Source: Pirellulimonas nuda
GTDB taxonomy: Bacteria > Planctomycetota > Planctomycetia > Pirellulales > Lacipirellulaceae
DNA length: 64,000 bases
NCBI RefSeq assembly: GCF_007750855.1
Contig: NZ_CP036291.1
Location: 2,232,001 to 2,296,000, forward strand
Direction: 5' to 3'
The notes below the pieces were generated by a model. The model was not told the DNA's origin. It searched no databases and worked only from the letters and a program-made list of their open reading frames with translations. Both the position numbers and the translations under genes were made by a program. This document shows, one piece after another, positions 24,674-33,231 of this stretch (position 1 is its first letter; each line of letters begins with the position of its first letter).

Positions 24674-26509
24674 TTACTTGCTCGGGAGCTCGAGCACGGG
24701 GTCGAACGTTCGGTCTTCTTTGCGCAGCAGCTCCACCACGCGCGACAGCAACAGCAACGACGGCCCGTCGTTCGGGTGGGAGTCGAGGATCGACGACAGC
24801 CCCCGCAGCGATTCGGCGAGCGAGCCGGTCTCGAACGCGGCAAGCGCCGCCTCGTACTCCAGGCACAGGCTGCAGGAGGTCGGGTCGTCGTCCCCCAGCA
24901 GCTCGAAGACGTCTACCGGCTTCACGATATTCATCACCTGGATCCGGCCGAGCCGGCGGGCCAGCAGCCCATCGCCGGCCGCCTGGCGGGTCGATTCGGA
25001 GATCAAGATGTCGACGCCGAAGTGCTTCGTCGCGTCTTGCAGCCGGCTGGCAAGGTTCACCGAGGCGCCGAACGGGGCGTAGCGGAACTTCCGCTCCAGG
25101 CCCACGTTTCCTACACGCGCCACGCCGGTATTGATGCCGAACCCCAGTTCGGTGGGCTGCCCGACCACGTCTCGCCATCGGTCGTCGAGCTCCCGCACCA
25201 GGTGCGACATCTCCAGCGCCGCCCGGCAGGCACGCGCCGCGTGATCGGGCTGCTCTGTCGGCGCTCCCCACATGATCATCAGCTCGTCACCGATGAAGTC
25301 CACCAGCACGCCGTCGTGGTTAGCCGCGCAGTCGGCAAGCTCTCCCATGACCTGGCGGATCCACTCCATGGTTTGTTCGGGCCCGAGCGCCTCGGTAATG
25401 TTGCTGAAGCGGCGGATATCGCAGAACAGCAGCGTCACCTCGGTGTCGCGGCACGTGAGCAGGTCGGGGGTCGCGGCAAGACGCTGGGACAGCTCGGTGG
25501 TGAAGAACTGCTCGAAGCGGACCCGGGCCTGGGCCGCTTCGCGCTCGTGCCGCAGCCGGGCGCGGCCCGCCGCCACCCCGCCGGCCAGCGCCTCGACCAG
25601 CATCGCTTCGAGCTTGGAGATCTCCGCCACCGCGTACCGGCTGCTGGAACGTCGATCGCCGTACAACGCGCCGATCACTTCCCCCGACTCGTCGAGGATG
25701 GGCGAAGCGACCGCGGCGGTCCGCTGGCCGCCGTCTGCGGTCGAGGCGTCGCGGGCCTCCCACAGGGTGCGGCGTTGCTTGAGCACCTCCGCCAACAGCC
25801 GGTGGTTCAGCTTGAGGGTCGCGACGCCGCTGGCGTTCCCGCGCTCATGCACCGCTACCTGCGTCCAGCGCTGGCCCGGTTCGATCGTAAGCACCTGCCC
25901 ACGGTCGAAGCCGATCAGCCCCACCAACTGCCGGGCCGCGCTCTTGTTGAACTCTTTAGAGCCGGAGGCGGCCTGCAAGACCTTGGTGACCCCCACTAGC
26001 CAGTTGTGCAGGCGTTCCGCGTCGCTGGAGGAGAACTGGTCCGCTAGCCCCAGGCTCGCCGAGAGGTCGAACTCGATGTCCACGTGGTCGGGCGACGGGG
26101 GCGACGCGGGGCTCGCGAGCGACAGCAACTGGCTCCCCGGGTCCTCGGGGTAGGAGACCACGATCTGGCTTTCGAACACCGCGAACCGGACCGGAAGAAT
26201 ATAGGTGCGTGTTTCTCCCGGCTTGAGCGCAGACTCGCCATCGACCGACAGGCGGTTGACGCTGGAGACGTTCGTGGCCTCGACCCGGTCTTCCGCGACA
26301 GGAACCAGACGCACCAACCGACGCGAAAGGTCGGTGTTGGTGCGCGGGGCGATCGTGAGACGGGCGCCCGGCGGGCCGTGCTGCACCTGGTAGAGGGTCG
26401 AGTGGTCGCGACGGCCCTGCCGACCGAGCTCGAGTTCTTCCGATAGGGCCCCCTGGAAAACGGGCTCACCCTGCCAGTAGACCTGCAGTTCTGCTTCGAA
26501 ACTCGGCAT
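24674..26509 (-). CDS. Class III adenylate/guanylate cyclase with FHA-like and GAF domains
   Basis: A 611-residue protein. Residues 1-125 form an FHA-like fold (LELGRQ, ATNVSSVNRLSVDG). Residues about 175-320 are a GAF domain. Residues about 355-530 are a class III cyclase domain with both metal-binding aspartates, in LLFCDIRRFSNI (about 364) and VDFIGDELMIMWG (about 408), and the GINTGVARVGNVG and GASVNLASRLQDAT motifs. It makes cyclic nucleotide from ATP or GTP; substrate specificity was not decided. No membrane helix is seen, so regulation is probably by ligand binding to GAF or phosphopeptide binding to the FHA-like domain. The downstream neighbour is the double-FHA protein, which suggests one phosphorylation-linked signalling unit. 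Confidence 0.9.
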   Translation of the reverse strand: MPSFEAELQVYWQGEPVFQGALSEELELGRQGRRDHSTLYQVQHGPPGARLTIAPRTNTDLSRRLVRLVPVAEDRVEATNVSSVNRLSVDGESALKPGETRTYILPVRFAVFESQIVVSYPEDPGSQLLSLASPASPPSPDHVDIEFDLSASLGLADQFSSSDAERLHNWLVGVTKVLQAASGSKEFNKSAARQLVGLIGFDRGQVLTIEPGQRWTQVAVHERGNASGVATLKLNHRLLAEVLKQRRTLWEARDASTADGGQRTAAVASPILDESGEVIGALYGDRRSSSRYAVAEISKLEAMLVEALAGGVAAGRARLRHEREAAQARVRFEQFFTTELSQRLAATPDLLTCRDTEVTLLFCDIRRFSNITEALGPEQTMEWIRQVMGELADCAANHDGVLVDFIGDELMIMWGAPTEQPDHAARACRAALEMSHLVRELDDRWRDVVGQPTELGFGINTGVARVGNVGLERKFRYAPFGASVNLASRLQDATKHFGVDILISESTRQAAGDGLLARRLGRIQVMNIVKPVDVFELLGDDDPTSCSLCLEYEAALAAFETGSLAESLRGLSSILDSHPNDGPSLLLLSRVVELLRKEDRTFDPVLELPSK

Positions 26510-26696
26510 CGCGACCTCGACGTCTACGGCCTAGACGCCCCCCCTTGGGCCACGGGCATTCCCCCAGACGGGCGCAAGCCAACGCCGCTCACGCCCCCCA
26601 TCTAGTGTAATTGCCGGGCCGCTAGGCCGCGCAAATTAGCAGGCGGGCCCCTTTTGTGGTCAGAGCGGGGCGCAGCCCGGCAGAACCAGTGGGCGC

Positions 26697-27542
26697 CTAA
26701 GGCGTGATGAACACCACGCCGGTCGTGAAGATGCCCTGATAGAGCAGGCCGCGGGCGCTCAGCTCCGGGCGGATCAGGCGGTGGGGGTTGCACGAGCCGG
26801 GCCGGTAGCACCCCAACACGTACTGCCGCTCGTGGCAGGGGTCGGCCCCCAGCTTGTAGGGAAGCACGGGGATCGTCGCAAAGAAGTGGGCCGCGCACGC
26901 GGCCGACTGTAGGCAGTTGCCCCCGTCACGGACGGCCACGTAGTGGCCGTACCGCTCCACGTTGGGCTGCTCAAAGTAGAGCGGCCAGTGGTACAGGCTC
27001 GGGGCCACCCAGTCGAAGCCGGTCGGGACAAACCGCGCCGGCTGGTACGCGACATCGAACAGCGGCGCGTCGAAGTCGCCGAACCTGGCTTCCGCGGGGT
27101 TCTGGATGCGGAAGACGCCGGTAGCGTCGTTCATCCGCGTCAGCAGGTCCTTCGGCGGATTTGCGTTGATGTTCAGCGCCTGGACCGGCGTGAACAACGC
27201 CGCGGTCAGCGAGTCGGCCGTCTTGGCGGCGGCGACCGCTTCCGGCGCCGCGCCGTCCGCGTTGTTGTCTGCAGTGAAGAAGCTGGCGATGTCCACCGTG
27301 CACGATTCGGGCACGACGCTCATGGTGGCCACCACGGTCGGCGCCGCCGCGGCGGGCTCTTGAGCCGGCGCTTCTGCGGCCGGCGTGGTGGCCGCCGTTT
27401 CAGGCTCGGCCTCGCGGGCGGCATCTGGCTGCGTGCACGGGACGCTGCCGCCGAGCAGTTCGGCCAAGTCCTGTGCGTGCGCGCCCGCCTGCCCGATGGC
27501 GAGGCAGGCAGTCAGCGTTGCAAGCAGCAGTTTGCCGTTCAT
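26697..27542 (-). CDS. Secreted protein of unknown function, planctomycete type
   Basis: A 281-residue protein with a clear signal peptide (MNGKLLLATLTACLAIGQAGAHA). An Ala/Pro/Glu-rich linker covers about 35-85. The conserved-looking C-terminal half (about 145-281) contains FDWVAPSLYHWPLYFEQP, NVERYGHY, several cysteines and a hydrophobic end. I do not recognise a catalytic motif. The pattern of Trp, Tyr and Pro-Asn-x-Glu-Arg-Tyr-Gly recalls uncharacterised envelope proteins of Pirellulales. It follows the LD-carboxypeptidase gene by 209 bp on the same strand and might be the tail of that operon or a separate unit. Confidence 0.6.
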   Translation of the reverse strand: MNGKLLLATLTACLAIGQAGAHAQDLAELLGGSVPCTQPDAAREAEPETAATTPAAEAPAQEPAAAAPTVVATMSVVPESCTVDIASFFTADNNADGAAPEAVAAAKTADSLTAALFTPVQALNINANPPKDLLTRMNDATGVFRIQNPAEARFGDFDAPLFDVAYQPARFVPTGFDWVAPSLYHWPLYFEQPNVERYGHYVAVRDGGNCLQSAACAAHFFATIPVLPYKLGADPCHERQYVLGCYRPGSCNPHRLIRPELSARGLLYQGIFTTGVVFITP

Positions 27543-27751
27543 AGGACGCCTCGGCTGAGATCAACGAACGGGCCGCAGCATTGCGGGCGCGGCCCCATTG
27601 GTAGATTCGGCCGATTGGGCTGTAGGAGTTGAGCGGGTTGCTCGGGGAACAACGACTCCTCGCGCCGGCGCCCGTTGGTGGACGGGCGCCTTGGGAAGTT
27701 TGGGGCGGCGTTGCGGCCTGCTGGCGCGGGGGTCAACGCTTCGGCCCAGCG

Positions 27752-28798
27752 CTACGGTTTGTGCGAGGCGGGGCCCTCTTCGGTCGGTCGCCCTAGCAGG
27801 GTGACCTGTCCGCTATCGCCGTCGATGGAGAAGCGTCCCCCGACCGGCAGCGTTGCGTTCAGCGCGACGTGCCCGGCCGGGAAATTGGCGACGACCGGGT
27901 ACGGGGCGTCCGCGAAGTAGTCCTGGAACACTTGCGGGAGCGACAGGCTGGAGTCGTCGTCCTTGGCGTCGCAGTCCTTAAACTGGCCGAGCAGGACCGC
28001 CGCGGGCCGGTCGAGCAGGCCCGCCAGCTTGAGCTGGCAGAGCATGCGGTCGACGCGGTAGGGCGCCTCGTTGATGTCCTCCAGGAACAGCACCCGCCCC
28101 CGGGTGACGGGCTCGTAGGGGGTTCCGACCAACGCGGCCAGCACCGTCAGGTTGCCGCCGATAAGCCGGCCCTCGGCCGTTCCGGGCGACAGGCACTCCC
28201 GCGGCCCCAGGCTTTCGGGTTGAGCGTACTCGTAGGGGGGGCTTGTTTGCTGCGGCGAGCCCCCTTCCAGCATGTGCCAGAAGCAGTCTTCTGAAAACTT
28301 GTTCCACCCTTCCTTCGTGCCGAGGCCCCACTGTGGATTGGGCGAGTGGAAGCTTACCCAGTTGCACTTAGCCGCCAGCGCCAGGTGCAACGCCGTGATG
28401 TCGCTGAAGCCGATCACGATCTTCGGGTGGGCGCGGATCTTTTCCCAGTCCAGCAAGTTGAGGATGCGCATCGTGCCGTAGCCGCCGGTGCCGGGGAAGA
28501 CCGCGTCGACCTCGGGGTCGGTCAACGCCTGCATCAGCTCCGCGGCGCGCTGCTGGTCTGTGCCGGCCAGGTAGCCGCGTTGGCGGAAGAGGTCGTCGGG
28601 GACCCGGACCTTGTAGCCTCGCTCACGCAGCCGCTCGGCGGCCCGCAGCATCCGGGGCTCGACCAGCTCGCCGGCGGGGGCGACAAACATGATCGTGTCG
28701 CCCGGCCGCAGCGCCGCGGGCTTGGTCGGCGGCGCAGCCGCCGCGGGAAGGGCGCTCATGGCGATCACTGCGAGTAGGCCGGCGTGAGAGAGATTCAT
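27752..28798 (-). CDS. LD-carboxypeptidase, S66 family, exported form
   Basis: A 348-residue S66 serine peptidase. Such enzymes remove the terminal D-amino acid from tetrapeptide stems (LdcA) or cleave related amides (MccF). The nucleophile elbow FSDITAL puts Ser132 in place; GTGGYGTMR, the Glu in LEDINEAPYRVDRM and the His in FPAGHVALNATLPVG complete the triad. Residues 1-22 form a signal peptide, so this copy is probably periplasmic, unlike the second S66 gene at 34440. Its start overlaps the end of the M19 dipeptidase gene by 4 bp (translational coupling). It is the last core gene of the minus-strand muropeptide operon. Confidence 0.9.
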   Translation of the reverse strand: MNLSHAGLLAVIAMSALPAAAAPPTKPAALRPGDTIMFVAPAGELVEPRMLRAAERLRERGYKVRVPDDLFRQRGYLAGTDQQRAAELMQALTDPEVDAVFPGTGGYGTMRILNLLDWEKIRAHPKIVIGFSDITALHLALAAKCNWVSFHSPNPQWGLGTKEGWNKFSEDCFWHMLEGGSPQQTSPPYEYAQPESLGPRECLSPGTAEGRLIGGNLTVLAALVGTPYEPVTRGRVLFLEDINEAPYRVDRMLCQLKLAGLLDRPAAVLLGQFKDCDAKDDDSSLSLPQVFQDYFADAPYPVVANFPAGHVALNATLPVGGRFSIDGDSGQVTLLGRPTEEGPASHKP

Positions 28799-30069
28799 GG
28801 TCCGTTTGCCTTGGCCCGGGTTCCCTTGGCGACCTGCTCTGTCTCGGCGAACACCCGCATCAGGTTTCCGCCCAAGATCTTCGCGATGTCGGCGTCTGAG
28901 TAGCCGCGATCGATTAGCCCCTGGGTGATGAGCGGGTAGGCGCCGACGTCTTCTAGCTGCTCCGGGAGGATGCTCACGCCGTCAAAATCGGACCCCAGCC
29001 CGACGTGGTCGACGCCGGCAAGCTTCACCACGTGGTCGATGTGGTCGAGCACGGTATGGATGGTGCCCCGGGGTGAGGGGTGCTGGGCGCTCCAACGGCT
29101 GAGCTCTCGGTCGACGGCGCGTTCGTCGTCGGGGTGCTCTGCTTGCAGCCTGCGTTGCAGGGAGAGCCTCTCGACGTTGATCGCTGTGGCTTCGGGAACC
29201 ACGAACGCCGAGAAGAAATTGATCATCACCACGCCGTCCTTCTCTGGCAGCATCCGCAGCACGTCGTCCGGAACGTTGCGTGGGTGGTCGGCGATGCCGC
29301 GGGCGGCGGAGTGAGAAAAGATGATCGGCGCGGCCGACACGCGGATCGCGTCCTTCATCGTGTCTGGCGAGACGTGGGAGATGTCGACCATCATCCCGAG
29401 TTGGTTCATCTTGCGGACCACCTCTTCGCCGAAGGGGGCGAGCCCGCCGCTCTTGGCTTCGTCGGTGGCGGAGTCGGCCCAGTCGAGCGTGTCGGAATGA
29501 GTGAGCGTCATGTAGCGGGCCCCCAGGTCGTAGAGCCGCTCGAGCACGCTCAGCGACCCCTCGATGCAGTGCCCCCCCTCAACGCCGATCAGCGACGCGA
29601 TCTTTCCCTCGCCGTGGATCCGCTGGATGTCCGCCGTGGAGAGGGCCAGTTCGAAGTCGCCCGGGTAGCGACGGATCATCTGCCGCACCAGCTCGATCTG
29701 TTCGAGCGTGGTGAGCAGCGACGTGCCGCGACGCGCCGTGGAGACAGGCACCCAGACAGACCAGAACTGCGCCCCGACCCCCCCGGCGTGGAGCCTGGGG
29801 ATGTCCGTCTGCAGCGTCGGCTGGGGTTGGGAGATGTCGATCTTGCGGAAGTCCGCGTACTGCTGATCGCGCAGCTCCCATGGCATGTCGTTGTGGCCGT
29901 CGATGACCAGCGACGCGGCGTGGAGCTTGCGTGCGTGGTCGGTGAGCACGATCGGCCCGCGACCGGCCGCGTCCCCCTCGGCGCCGGGCGCTTCGGCCGC
30001 GAGGGCGAGCAGGGCTAGCGCCGTGAATGTTGTCAGTCGGCGGACGCCGAGTGTTAGTCTATTGGTCAC
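28795..30069 (-). CDS. Membrane dipeptidase, M19 family, exported
   Basis: A 424-residue renal-dipeptidase-like zinc enzyme, family M19, which hydrolyses dipeptides and tolerates a D-residue at the C-terminal position. Metal ligands are seen in VIDGHNDMPWE (HxD), the bridging Glu in IGVEGGHCIEG, and His residues in DISHVS and FSHSAARG. A signal peptide occupies about residues 1-30. It overlaps the penicillin-recognising gene upstream by 11 bp and the S66 gene downstream by 4 bp. In this setting it would split muropeptide-derived dipeptides such as L-Ala-D-Glu in the periplasm; the substrate is inferred from context. Confidence 0.9.
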   Translation of the reverse strand: MTNRLTLGVRRLTTFTALALLALAAEAPGAEGDAAGRGPIVLTDHARKLHAASLVIDGHNDMPWELRDQQYADFRKIDISQPQPTLQTDIPRLHAGGVGAQFWSVWVPVSTARRGTSLLTTLEQIELVRQMIRRYPGDFELALSTADIQRIHGEGKIASLIGVEGGHCIEGSLSVLERLYDLGARYMTLTHSDTLDWADSATDEAKSGGLAPFGEEVVRKMNQLGMMVDISHVSPDTMKDAIRVSAAPIIFSHSAARGIADHPRNVPDDVLRMLPEKDGVVMINFFSAFVVPEATAINVERLSLQRRLQAEHPDDERAVDRELSRWSAQHPSPRGTIHTVLDHIDHVVKLAGVDHVGLGSDFDGVSILPEQLEDVGAYPLITQGLIDRGYSDADIAKILGGNLMRVFAETEQVAKGTRAKANGP

Positions 30070-32128
30070 CGGTTTCTCCAGAGCCGCGGGCGAGCTGTCG
30101 CCACGCCCAGCGGAAGAGGTTGCGTGAATCGATGTAGCGGGAGTCGCTGCTGGGGGCGCCGAGCACGACGACGATCAGCCCCCTGCCCTCTCGTTCGCCG
30201 GAAGCCACCAGGCAGGCGCCGGCGCCCGGCGTGGTGCCGGTCTTCACGCCGGTGAAGCCGTCGATCCCCAGCAGACGGTTCGTGTTGGTCCAAACCACGT
30301 TGCGCTGGTAGCCCGAAAGGGACCCCAACGTCGCGCCGTGCTGGCGGGTGGCGACGACCTCCCGCAGCACGGGCGACTTCATCGCGGCGTGGGCGAGCCG
30401 GGCCATGTCGCGGGCAGAAGTAACGTGGCCCTTGGCCGTGAGCCCGCTGGTGTTGCGGTAACCTGTTTCTTTCATCCCCAGCCGCTTTGCTTCTGCGTTC
30501 ATGGCGCGGATGAACCCCTCGTACGGTCCGCCGTCTTGCTTTGGGTCGGGGTCGACCCTAGCGCCAAAGTGCTCGGCGAAGGCGACCGAAGCGTCATTGC
30601 CCGATGGCAGCATGAGCCCGTAGAGCAGCTCGCGGACCGTGACGGTTTCGCCCGCGCGGACCCCCGAGGTGGAGCCGGGGGTCTCGTCGGCGACCGTAGA
30701 GAAGACGATCTCTTCGTCCAGCACCTCGGGGTCGCTCTCGGCGAGCTTCAGCACCAGGTGAGCGGTCATGATCTTCGTGACGCTGGCCGGGTCACGGGCC
30801 TCGGAGTCGTTCATGCCCCACAACAGCTCGCCGTTCGCTGCGTCGGCGATCGCGTAGGCGGCGCTCGCCACCAGGGGGGGGCCCCCGAGCCGGTCGGCCG
30901 GCTTGGTTGAAAGCGACTCGGCGTTCACGACCTCGGGTGGCGCCTCGGGGGCGTCTTCGGTAATCAGCGGTCCGAGCGCCCGCCATGTGGCCGCGTCGAC
31001 GCGGCCGGTCACCTCCAGGCCCTCTTGCTTCTGAAACGCCTTGACGCCCGACTCGGTGTTGGGGCCGAAGTCTCCGTCGACCCCGATCCCAAGGCTCGGC
31101 TCGGTGCGGGCATTGAGCGTCCGCTGCAGCGCCTCGACCAGCAGCCCATCGGACCCGACCGCAAGCACACGCGCGGGGGGCACGGCGGGCGTTTCCTCTG
31201 GCTCATTAAAGTGGTCGTAGAGCGTCTTGCCGAACGCGGCCGCCAGCAGCTCGGCCTCGTTCTCGGCGCCCCAGCCGCGGTCTGCGTTGTCGGTCGTGAG
31301 GATGCAGAACGCCAGCGGGCCCCCCTTGGACTCGATGATGCCGGCGTCGCAACGCGTGGCGGAGACCGAGCCTGTCTTGTGGGCGACCTCCACCTCCTCT
31401 GGCAGGTAGCGGGGGACCTTCGACCGATCGTCGCAACGCCGCAGGTGGCCCAGCATGGCCTCGCACGACTCGGAGGACGCGGCGTCGCCCTTGTAGAGCG
31501 ACTCCAGCAACCGGATCATGTCCGCCGCGGTCGTGCTCCCCAAGCCGTACTTCTGGCTGCGCTCGGGGTCGATCGTGGTCTCCCGCAGGAACACCTTGGA
31601 ATGGAGCTGCGTCTCTGGGTAGCCCAGCTTGCGCATCAGCGCGCTGGTGGCCGGCAGGCCCGTCTTCTCGATCACAAGGTTCGTGGCGGTATTGTCCGAG
31701 AAGACGATCATCAGCTCGATGGCGTCTCGCAACGAGAACCGAGCGCCGGCCGACATGTGTTCGCTAAGCACGCCGGAGCCGGGGACCTTGTCTTGTTTTC
31801 GCAGCTCGATCGTCGCGTCGGGCGATAGCTCGCCGGCGTCGATCTGCCGGTAGGCGGTCAGCATGATCGGCAGCTTGATCAGGCTGGCCGTGGGCATCGG
31901 CTGGTCGGCGTTCCAGGCGAACGACTCGCCGGTGTCGAGCTGCTTGGCCGCGGCGCCGACCACGCCGCGGTGCAGTTTGATGAGCTGGGCGACCGCGTCC
32001 TGCAGGGCGTCGTGCTGGGCCGCGGAAGGCGCTTCCGCGGCGGGCTCTGCCGCGTCGCCGGGGCGGGCGCACGCCAGCGCCAGCAGGCACAGCAAGAATC
32101 GGGGCGAGGCGGGGGGGCGATGCGGCAT
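30059..32128 (-). CDS. Fusion of class A beta-lactamase-like enzyme, PG-binding domain and D-Ala-D-Ala carboxypeptidase
   Basis: A 689-residue exported protein (signal about 1-26) with two complete penicillin-recognising domains. Residues 40-305 resemble class A beta-lactamase: SLIK (Ser82, Lys85), SDN (144-146) and KTG (251-253). Residues 320-390 are a PG_binding_1 repeat (VDGDFGPNTESGVKAFQ). Residues 420-680 form an S11 DD-carboxypeptidase (DacA type) with SVTK (Ser449, Lys452), SGN (509-511) and KTG (629-631). Either catalytic domain alone would be an ordinary gene. The fusion suggests two linked acyl-serine activities tethered to peptidoglycan. It lies 17 bp downstream of the DgcA-like gene in the operon. 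Whether the first domain hydrolyses beta-lactams or peptidoglycan is not decidable from sequence. Confidence 0.88.
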   Translation of the reverse strand: MPHRPPASPRFLLCLLALACARPGDAAEPAAEAPSAAQHDALQDAVAQLIKLHRGVVGAAAKQLDTGESFAWNADQPMPTASLIKLPIMLTAYRQIDAGELSPDATIELRKQDKVPGSGVLSEHMSAGARFSLRDAIELMIVFSDNTATNLVIEKTGLPATSALMRKLGYPETQLHSKVFLRETTIDPERSQKYGLGSTTAADMIRLLESLYKGDAASSESCEAMLGHLRRCDDRSKVPRYLPEEVEVAHKTGSVSATRCDAGIIESKGGPLAFCILTTDNADRGWGAENEAELLAAAFGKTLYDHFNEPEETPAVPPARVLAVGSDGLLVEALQRTLNARTEPSLGIGVDGDFGPNTESGVKAFQKQEGLEVTGRVDAATWRALGPLITEDAPEAPPEVVNAESLSTKPADRLGGPPLVASAAYAIADAANGELLWGMNDSEARDPASVTKIMTAHLVLKLAESDPEVLDEEIVFSTVADETPGSTSGVRAGETVTVRELLYGLMLPSGNDASVAFAEHFGARVDPDPKQDGGPYEGFIRAMNAEAKRLGMKETGYRNTSGLTAKGHVTSARDMARLAHAAMKSPVLREVVATRQHGATLGSLSGYQRNVVWTNTNRLLGIDGFTGVKTGTTPGAGACLVASGEREGRGLIVVVLGAPSSDSRYIDSRNLFRWAWRQLARGSGETGDQ

Positions 32129-32145
32129 GGCAGGTTGTTTCGGGA

Positions 32146-33189
32146 TTAGCTCAGGGGGCCGTCGTTCAGCACGATTCCGGATCCGGGCAGGTCTGGGTAG
32201 GCGCAGCGTCCTTCGCTCACCACAGCGCCGGTAGCGATGTCGCTGGCCAGCAGCGCCGCGCCGTCCATGTCAACGTAGTCCAGCATGGGGGCCAACTGGG
32301 CGATCGCAGAGATGCCGACGCTCGACTCCGTCATGCAGCCGACCATGGTCTTCATCCCCAGGGCTTTGGCCCGGGCGATCATCCGCCGCGCCGGCGCCAG
32401 GCCGCCGCATTTGACGAGCTTGACGTTCACGCCGTGGAACAGGCCGGCGCACCGATCGACATCGGCCTCGAAGACGCAGCTCTCGTCCGCGATGATCGGC
32501 AGCGCCGACTCGTGGAACACCCTGGCCGCGGCGTCGCGCTGGTCGGCCGGCAGCGGCTGCTCAATGAACTCAACGCCCAGGTCGCGTAGCTTGGGGGAGA
32601 TCTCGATCGTGTAGTCAGCCGTCCAGCCGCAGTTGGCGTCGACCCGGAACGTGGCGTCGGTGTGCCGCCTCAGCTCTTCGATGATCGCCAGGTCGTCACC
32701 CCCGCCGAGCTTGATCTTGTAGATCGGCCAGCCTCGGGCTTCTTCGAGCTTGGCCGCCATCTTGGGGATCGTGTCGATGCCGATGGTGTAGTTCGACTGC
32801 GGCGCGTCCTGCTTGGACAGGCCCCAGAGCTGATGGAGCGGGCGCCCCTGCAGCTTGCCCCACAGGTCGTGCGCGGCAAGGTCGAGCGCGCACAGGGCGA
32901 AGGAATCCTCCGGCCGCTGCGACAGCTCACCGGCGAGCCGGGCCAGCAGCGGCGCGGGGTCGTCGGCCACGGCGGCCCCTTCGACGATCGGCCGGACCCG
33001 CTCGAGCGCGGCGGTCATGCTCGGGAGCGTGGCGCCGTAGTACGGGTTGGTTGTGGCCTCGCCGTAACCGTGGCGCCCCCCTTCGGAGAGCTGCACGATC
33101 AGGGTCGGCTGCCGATCGGTCGAGCCGCGGGCGATCGTGAAGACGTGCTTGAGCGGGAGCTCGAAGTCTTGGTAGCGGAGCTCGGGCAA
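32146..33189 (-). CDS. Enolase-superfamily epimerase: L-Ala-D/L-Glu epimerase or N-acetyl-D-Glu racemase (DgcA)
   Basis: A 347-residue mandelate-racemase-like enzyme. The base motif YKIKLGGGDD (KxK), metal ligands in RVDANCGW, EQPLP and ADESCVF, the second lysine in VNVKLVKCGG and the C-terminal YVDMDG (DxD, which binds the substrate amino group in dipeptide epimerases) are present. No signal peptide, so cytoplasmic. It follows the DUF1611 gene by 42 bp. A DUF1611 (DgcN) plus enolase-superfamily (DgcA) pair is known for D-glutamate catabolism, while the DxD motif fits L-Ala-D/L-Glu epimerase (YcjG). Both roles convert peptidoglycan D-Glu to a usable L form. I am sure of the superfamily, less so of the substrate. 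Confidence 0.87.
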   Translation of the reverse strand: MPELRYQDFELPLKHVFTIARGSTDRQPTLIVQLSEGGRHGYGEATTNPYYGATLPSMTAALERVRPIVEGAAVADDPAPLLARLAGELSQRPEDSFALCALDLAAHDLWGKLQGRPLHQLWGLSKQDAPQSNYTIGIDTIPKMAAKLEEARGWPIYKIKLGGGDDLAIIEELRRHTDATFRVDANCGWTADYTIEISPKLRDLGVEFIEQPLPADQRDAAARVFHESALPIIADESCVFEADVDRCAGLFHGVNVKLVKCGGLAPARRMIARAKALGMKTMVGCMTESSVGISAIAQLAPMLDYVDMDGAALLASDIATGAVVSEGRCAYPDLPGSGIVLNDGPLS

Positions 33190-33231
33190 ATTGCGGATCG
33201 GTGTTGGAGGGCGCCGGTCGGGAGGGGAGGT

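Noticed and set aside
24546..25271. N-terminal 242-codon extension of the double-FHA protein
   Set aside because: Lies inside the cyclase gene in another frame and is Arg/Gly-rich; the J-like domain begins at the ATG at 24545.
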